64,000 bases of DNA from Cryptomeria japonica (Eukaryota; Streptophyta; Pinopsida; Cupressales; Cupressaceae). The translations under genes and the position numbers were made by a program. Below are positions 60,549-64,000 of this stretch, in pieces. The notes beneath the pieces were generated by a model. That model did no database searches. It worked only from the letters and a program-made list of their open reading frames with translations, and was not told where the DNA came from. Each line of letters starts with the position of its first letter. The first letter of the stretch is position 1. The stretch spans positions 827,504,897 to 827,568,896 of the forward strand of contig NC_081411.1 in NCBI RefSeq assembly GCF_030272615.1. Reading direction: 5' to 3'.

Positions 60549-62130
60549 TTTCGCTCCTGAACCTTCCAGAGGATCCAAAGCGAATTTCGCTCCTGACCCT
60601 TCCAAAGGGTCCAAGGCGAAAATCTCCATAGGGCATTCTAGTTTGACCCAAACTTAGAACCAACTCATTCCTAGGCATCTTTGAGGGCAAAACACTTGTT
60701 TGGATGGAAAAATGTGATAATGAAGTCAAGATTTTGGCCAAGATTAGGAATTTCACTCCTGACCCTTCTAGAGGGTCCAGAGCGAAATTCATCATAAACT
60801 TCATTTGCCACCTTGTTTGAGCTTGAAACCTTGTTCCTAACTTGGAGAATGATCTAACCTTGTCTTGTGAAATGATTTAAAACTTGAAAATTGAGCAGTT
60901 TAGCCTGGGATGAAGATTTCGCTCCTGACCCTTCCAGAGGGTCCAGAGCGAAAATCTTATTTGTGCTTATTTGTCACTAATTTTGGGTAACCTTTTATGT
61001 GTAGGGTCTCTTGGAATGAAGGTTGAACATCATTCAAAGGTTTGGAAGCATGAAAAATGGTGAATTTTGGGCAACAAAGGTAAATTCGCTCCTGACCCTT
61101 GCTGAAGGCCCAGGGTGAAATTTTGAATTTCCCTTATTTTGTAGTGAAAAAGAACAAGTCTTAAAACATGAGTGAAATAAAGACATCTCCCTTTACCCAC
61201 CTGAGAAAGTGTCAATTTGAAAAAATGAAGGATTTTGTTGAAAACGTAAAATTCGCTCTTGACCCTTGTTGAGGGTCCAGGGCAAAAATCTTGTGGGAGA
61301 TGTTTTTTCCTCAGTTTTGGTTGAATTGAAATGCCAAAGGTATGATGAATAGTGAGATGAACTTAATAGAGCCCCTAATTCGCTTGAAGATGAAGGAATT
61401 TTGCCCAGAAGAGGAAATTTGCTCCTGACCCTTACTGAGGGTCCAGGGCGAAATTCTTTATAAGCACATTATTTTACCTCTCTTGGACATGAAATCATAT
61501 TCATAGCATATCACAAGGTGAGATCTTACTTGACAAAGAGGTTTCAAAGTGAAAAATGAAACATTATGGTTAAAATTGCAAAATTCGCTCCTGACCCTCT
61601 CAGGAGGCCCAGAGCGAAATTCTCAAAAACACCTCTTTCTTGCAAAGACAAAATGATTTTTATGGTTGGAGTGAAGGTGAAAAGGTATGTTTTATCCTGT
61701 GGAGACAATTTGGATGGCCAACAAAGGAGCAATCAAGCTAAATAAGGAAAATCGTCCCTGACCCTTGCTGAGGGCCCAGGGCGAAAAACCTAAAATTGGA
61801 CTTTTCCTCCAGAATTGAGCGAAGTTAGGCCTAGTGATAAGCTTGAAATGATGTTTGAATTGATTTAAAGTAAAAAGGGATTGTTAAGAATGAAAGTTTT
61901 AAGGATAAGGGGGAAATTGCTCCTGACCCTTCCTGAGGGTCCAGGGCGAAATTTCCAAGTTCTCCCCTTTTTTTTTGCAAAATTAAGACAAGATCTTGCT
62001 ATTCATGATTTGGATGGGAGGGAGGCATGATGTTCTTTGCCTTAGAAGTGATGTCAAGTTAAAAGCATGAAGAAATATGCCTAAAACTCAAAATTCGCTC
62101 CTGACCCTTGTTGAGGGTCCAGGGCGAAAA
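60549..62130. repeat. Array of 11 palindromic boxes, ~166-bp period
   Basis: A 36-40-bp box, roughly TTTCGCTCCTGACCCT, 4-6 bases, AGGGTCCAGGGCGAAA, occurs at 60549, 60585, 60751, 60917, 61084, 61251, 61417, 61583, 61750, 61914 and 62093. Spacing from the second box on is 166, 166, 167, 167, 166, 166, 167, 164 and 179. The two arms pair as an imperfect dyad (outer TTTCGC/GCGAAA and inner ACCCT/AGGGT). The ~130 bp between boxes is much more diverged, though TTTTGGSCAA followed by GGAAATT just before the box is often recognisable. This is a decayed 166-bp tandem repeat in which the box is best preserved. Confidence 0.9.
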
Positions 62131-62682
62131 TATCAAATAATCTATTTTTCAACCTTATTTGATTGAATCTAAGGCAAATTACAAGATTGAGAATACAAAG
62201 GCATGGAAATTTGCAAATATTGGTTGAGAAAATTTCAATTTTATCTAGTGAGCAAGTCTAGACAAGGGGTTCAAACCATCACAGTGGATATCTTGATGTT
62301 TAAGGAGTCTTGATCAAGCTTTAACATTCCTAAGCTAGCCTATAGCCTTTCATTAAATTTGCTTATTTCAAGACATTTGGAAAACTAAAGCAAGTTCGCA
62401 TAAATTAAGGCATTCATAATTTGATTAATTAAATTCTAAGCCTTAAAACAAATGAAAAAACCCACCTTTGAAGCCTTGAAATTAATTTTCAAATTTTAAA
62501 TGAAGGTGAGCGCTCAAATACATTTATTTGCTTTTACAAGCAAGTCGGCCTCCTTTTAAGTGGGATTTTATCTTATTTTAAAGCTAATTTGCTAAGTTGG
62601 CCATCCTTCAAAAAGGGGGGTTTATTTCATTTTTATTTCCTTTTTGTCAAGTCGGCCTCAACAAGAATCAAGGTGAGCGCTC
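62131..62682 (+). other. Rest of U3-like region, no gene
   Basis: AT-rich sequence between the last palindromic box and the TATA box. GGTGAGCGCTC occurs at 62505 and again 167 bp later at 62672, echoing the array period without its palindromes. AAGTCGGCCTC occurs twice (62542, 62649). Confidence 0.5.
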
Positions 62683-62690
62683 TATATAAT
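62683..62690 (+). promoter_or_regulatory. TATA box in the intronic LTR
   Basis: TATATAAT preceded by GAGCGCTC and followed by GGGAGAGG, about 540 bp before the inferred LTR end. This matches the TATA-to-end distance inferred for the 15.7-kb element (about 660 bp). Confidence 0.5.
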
Positions 62691-63227
62691 GGGAGAGGTT
62701 CTTTAACAAATTCAAATCATTCTTGCATTATCTCTCATGCGAATTCAAAGAGCATATTTGGAGGTGCAAAATTGGGCAAGCTGGAGGATAATTTCCAGAT
62801 TTTGGAAGGTGTTTGAAGGCGATTTTTTGCTAAGTGTGGAGACTAAAGAAGGTGAAATTCATGTTGAAGGCTAATGGAGGCGTAATTCATCCAAGGGAGG
62901 ACTATAATCTAAGCCTTGTCCATCAAAATCCGGTCTTCTTTCATCATTTTTCAAGGTTTTGTAGTTAAGCATTCAAGGAGGAGGTATGAAGAATCATTTT
63001 TTTGAAGTTCTTATTCAAGACTTATTGTGATTTCGTAGCAATTTTGTAAAGTCTAAGTCTCGAAAATCCAATTTCCATTCATAATTAATTTGAAAATGTG
63101 TAATTCTTGATTTATCATGTCTTTTTCAAATTAATATCTTAAACTATTCCTTTGAAAGGTCTGGAATTCTATGCTTTAAGGTTTGATGCTCAAAGACTAA
63201 CTTTAATCTTTTTGTGTAGGCATAGAA

Positions 63228-63245
63228 TGGCGACCCCGGAGTTGG
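63228..63245 (+). other. Possible primer-binding site of the intronic LTR
   Basis: TGGCGACCCCGGAGTTGG, beginning TGG like a tRNA CCA complement and sharing TGGCGAC with the site at 27071. The same bases form the start of a 44-codon ORF (63227-63361), which I regard as incidental. Confidence 0.4.
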
Positions 63246-64000
63246 AAGATCAATTACTTGGCGGACCCTCATCAAAGAAGATCAAGCCAGGACAAGGGCG
63301 ACCTCCTCCCGTCTGGGATCGACAAGGACGGCCTTCTTCGGTCAAGCATCATCAGGAATAACCTCTTCCAGTCCAGCATCATTAAGGGCGACCTTCTTCA
63401 TCTATCTTCCAGTCCAGCATTTGAAGGAAAGCATCACCAAATTGAGCATCAACCAAGTGTTAGACAAGGTGGCATCCTAGTCATCACTCCTCCAGGCGGG
63501 TTGGTCCACCTCAGCATGTCCAGATTCAATGTACCTGGCTCATTAAAGGTGGCACAAACTTCGATGTACCTACCCCATCTATCCATTGGTTGAATATTCC
63601 AGAGAAGACATGTGTCCAATTAATACAATTATTTCATTGGTCAGAAGTGAGTTTGTTGTAACAAACCCTAATTAGGGTTTTCATTGTAGAATCTTGGCCA
63701 TTGATCTCAAATTGATCTTAGCCATTGAATTGTATTAAGGGCACTATATAAGCCCCGGCTCTTCATTTGGTAAAGGTGAATTGAAGGTAGTTAAGGAATA
63801 GTTAGTCATTAATAGTTAGAAGGTGAATAGTCAGTTGATAGTATAGCAATTAGAGTAGAATAGGAGGACAAGGCAAGAAATTGTTGCCATTGATTGTAAA
63901 TAAACTCCATTTTCATTGAAGTAATGGTGAAGTGTGTCGTTTCTTGCAATATGCATGGTTTCTTGTTGAATCTTCAATTCTAGATGGTAGATGATTAGAT
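63246..64000 (+). other. Leader-like sequence after the intronic LTR
   Basis: Contains imperfect ~30-bp repeats with CGRCCTTCTTC and TCCAGCATCAT (63297-63420) and a second, strong TATA-like TATATAAG at 63745-63752 followed by CCCCGG. It may be the internal leader of the same element or the U3 end of another one. No gag frame was found before the window ends. Confidence 0.35.

Larger units (their letters stand above)
60105..63222 (+). repeat. Probable 3.1-kb LTR inside the intron
   Basis: Opens TGTTGTGACCATTTCACACA at 60105 and closes GTAGGCA at 63222, giving TG...CA ends. Five bases later TGGCGACCCCGGAG could be a primer-binding site. A TATATAAT box at 62683 would make everything before it U3 (2.6 kb), which is where the palindrome array lies. 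Only one LTR is in the window, so the boundaries are inferred from ends and primer site, not from a second copy. Confidence 0.5.
58207..64000 (+). other. First intron of the fibrillin gene (to window end)
   Basis: Starts at GTAAGT. No further PAP-domain exon was found on the plus strand to 64000, so the intron is at least 5.8 kb. It holds no host gene that I can see between 58207 and 60104, and an LTR-like block from 60105. Confidence 0.7.

Noticed and set aside
60265-60804. Minus-strand ORFs reading repeated ALDPLEGSGAKF
   Set aside because: The repetition is a by-product of the palindromic DNA boxes. Frames do not persist through the array.
63227-63361. 44-codon ORF preceded by an acceptor-like TTTTTGTGTAG
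   Set aside because: It overlaps the putative primer-binding site and internal repeats. A coding exon is possible, but the LTR explanation accounts for more of the sequence.
1-64000. tRNA, rRNA, CRISPR or bacterial-type operon features
   Set aside because: None seen by eye. No clustered regular repeats with unique spacers other than the 166-bp array, whose spacers are diverged copies of each other.

Overview
The window looks like nuclear DNA of a large, repeat-rich plant genome, most probably a gymnosperm (conifer). It is AT-rich, has only two or three ordinary genes in 64 kb, and is dominated by old, stop-riddled Ty3/gypsy LTR retrotransposons with very long LTRs. One gene encodes a chloroplast plastoglobule protein (fibrillin/PAP family), which fixes the organism as a plant. 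The conifer assignment is inference from gene density and repeat style. No bacterial, viral-genome, tRNA, rRNA or CRISPR feature was seen.

Layout. 0-2 kb: a minus-strand gene fragment of unknown function made of five small exons, all separated by phase-0 introns. 2.3-3.4 kb: a probable copia LTR. 5.3-5.8 kb: scraps of retrotransposon RNase H and reverse transcriptase. 5.8-16 kb: AT-rich sequence without recognisable genes, with microsatellites, a hairpin and small tandem duplications, ending in probable flank of an older element. 16.24-31.96 kb: a nearly complete 15.7-kb Ty3/gypsy element on the minus strand. Its two LTRs are about 4.9 kb each, and each carries a degenerate sense-strand ORF of about 1,070 codons that is unrelated to gag or pol. 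Its internal domain reads gag, protease, an extra RNase H, reverse transcriptase, ordinary RNase H, integrase. 37.7-39.5 kb: an apparently intact two-exon gene for a plant protein with a C3HC4 RING finger. 42.8-48.4 kb: a degenerate Ty3/gypsy element on the plus strand with the extra RNase H in the usual place, after the RT/RNase H. 48.96-50.7 kb: a minus-strand relic that resembles a plant mobile domain gene. 51.0-55.6 kb: a minus-strand gag-protease relic with a TATA-containing leader. 57.48-58.21 kb: first exon of a fibrillin gene. Its first intron runs to the end of the window and contains a probable LTR whose U3 carries an array of palindromic boxes spaced about 166 bp apart.

How it works together. 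The two host genes are independent. The rest is a record of nested retrotransposon insertion and decay. The two most unusual signals are the long ORF inside both LTRs of the 16-32 kb element, where the visible TATA and primer-binding site suggest it lies in U3, and the regularly phased palindrome array in the U3-like part of the 60-63 kb LTR.
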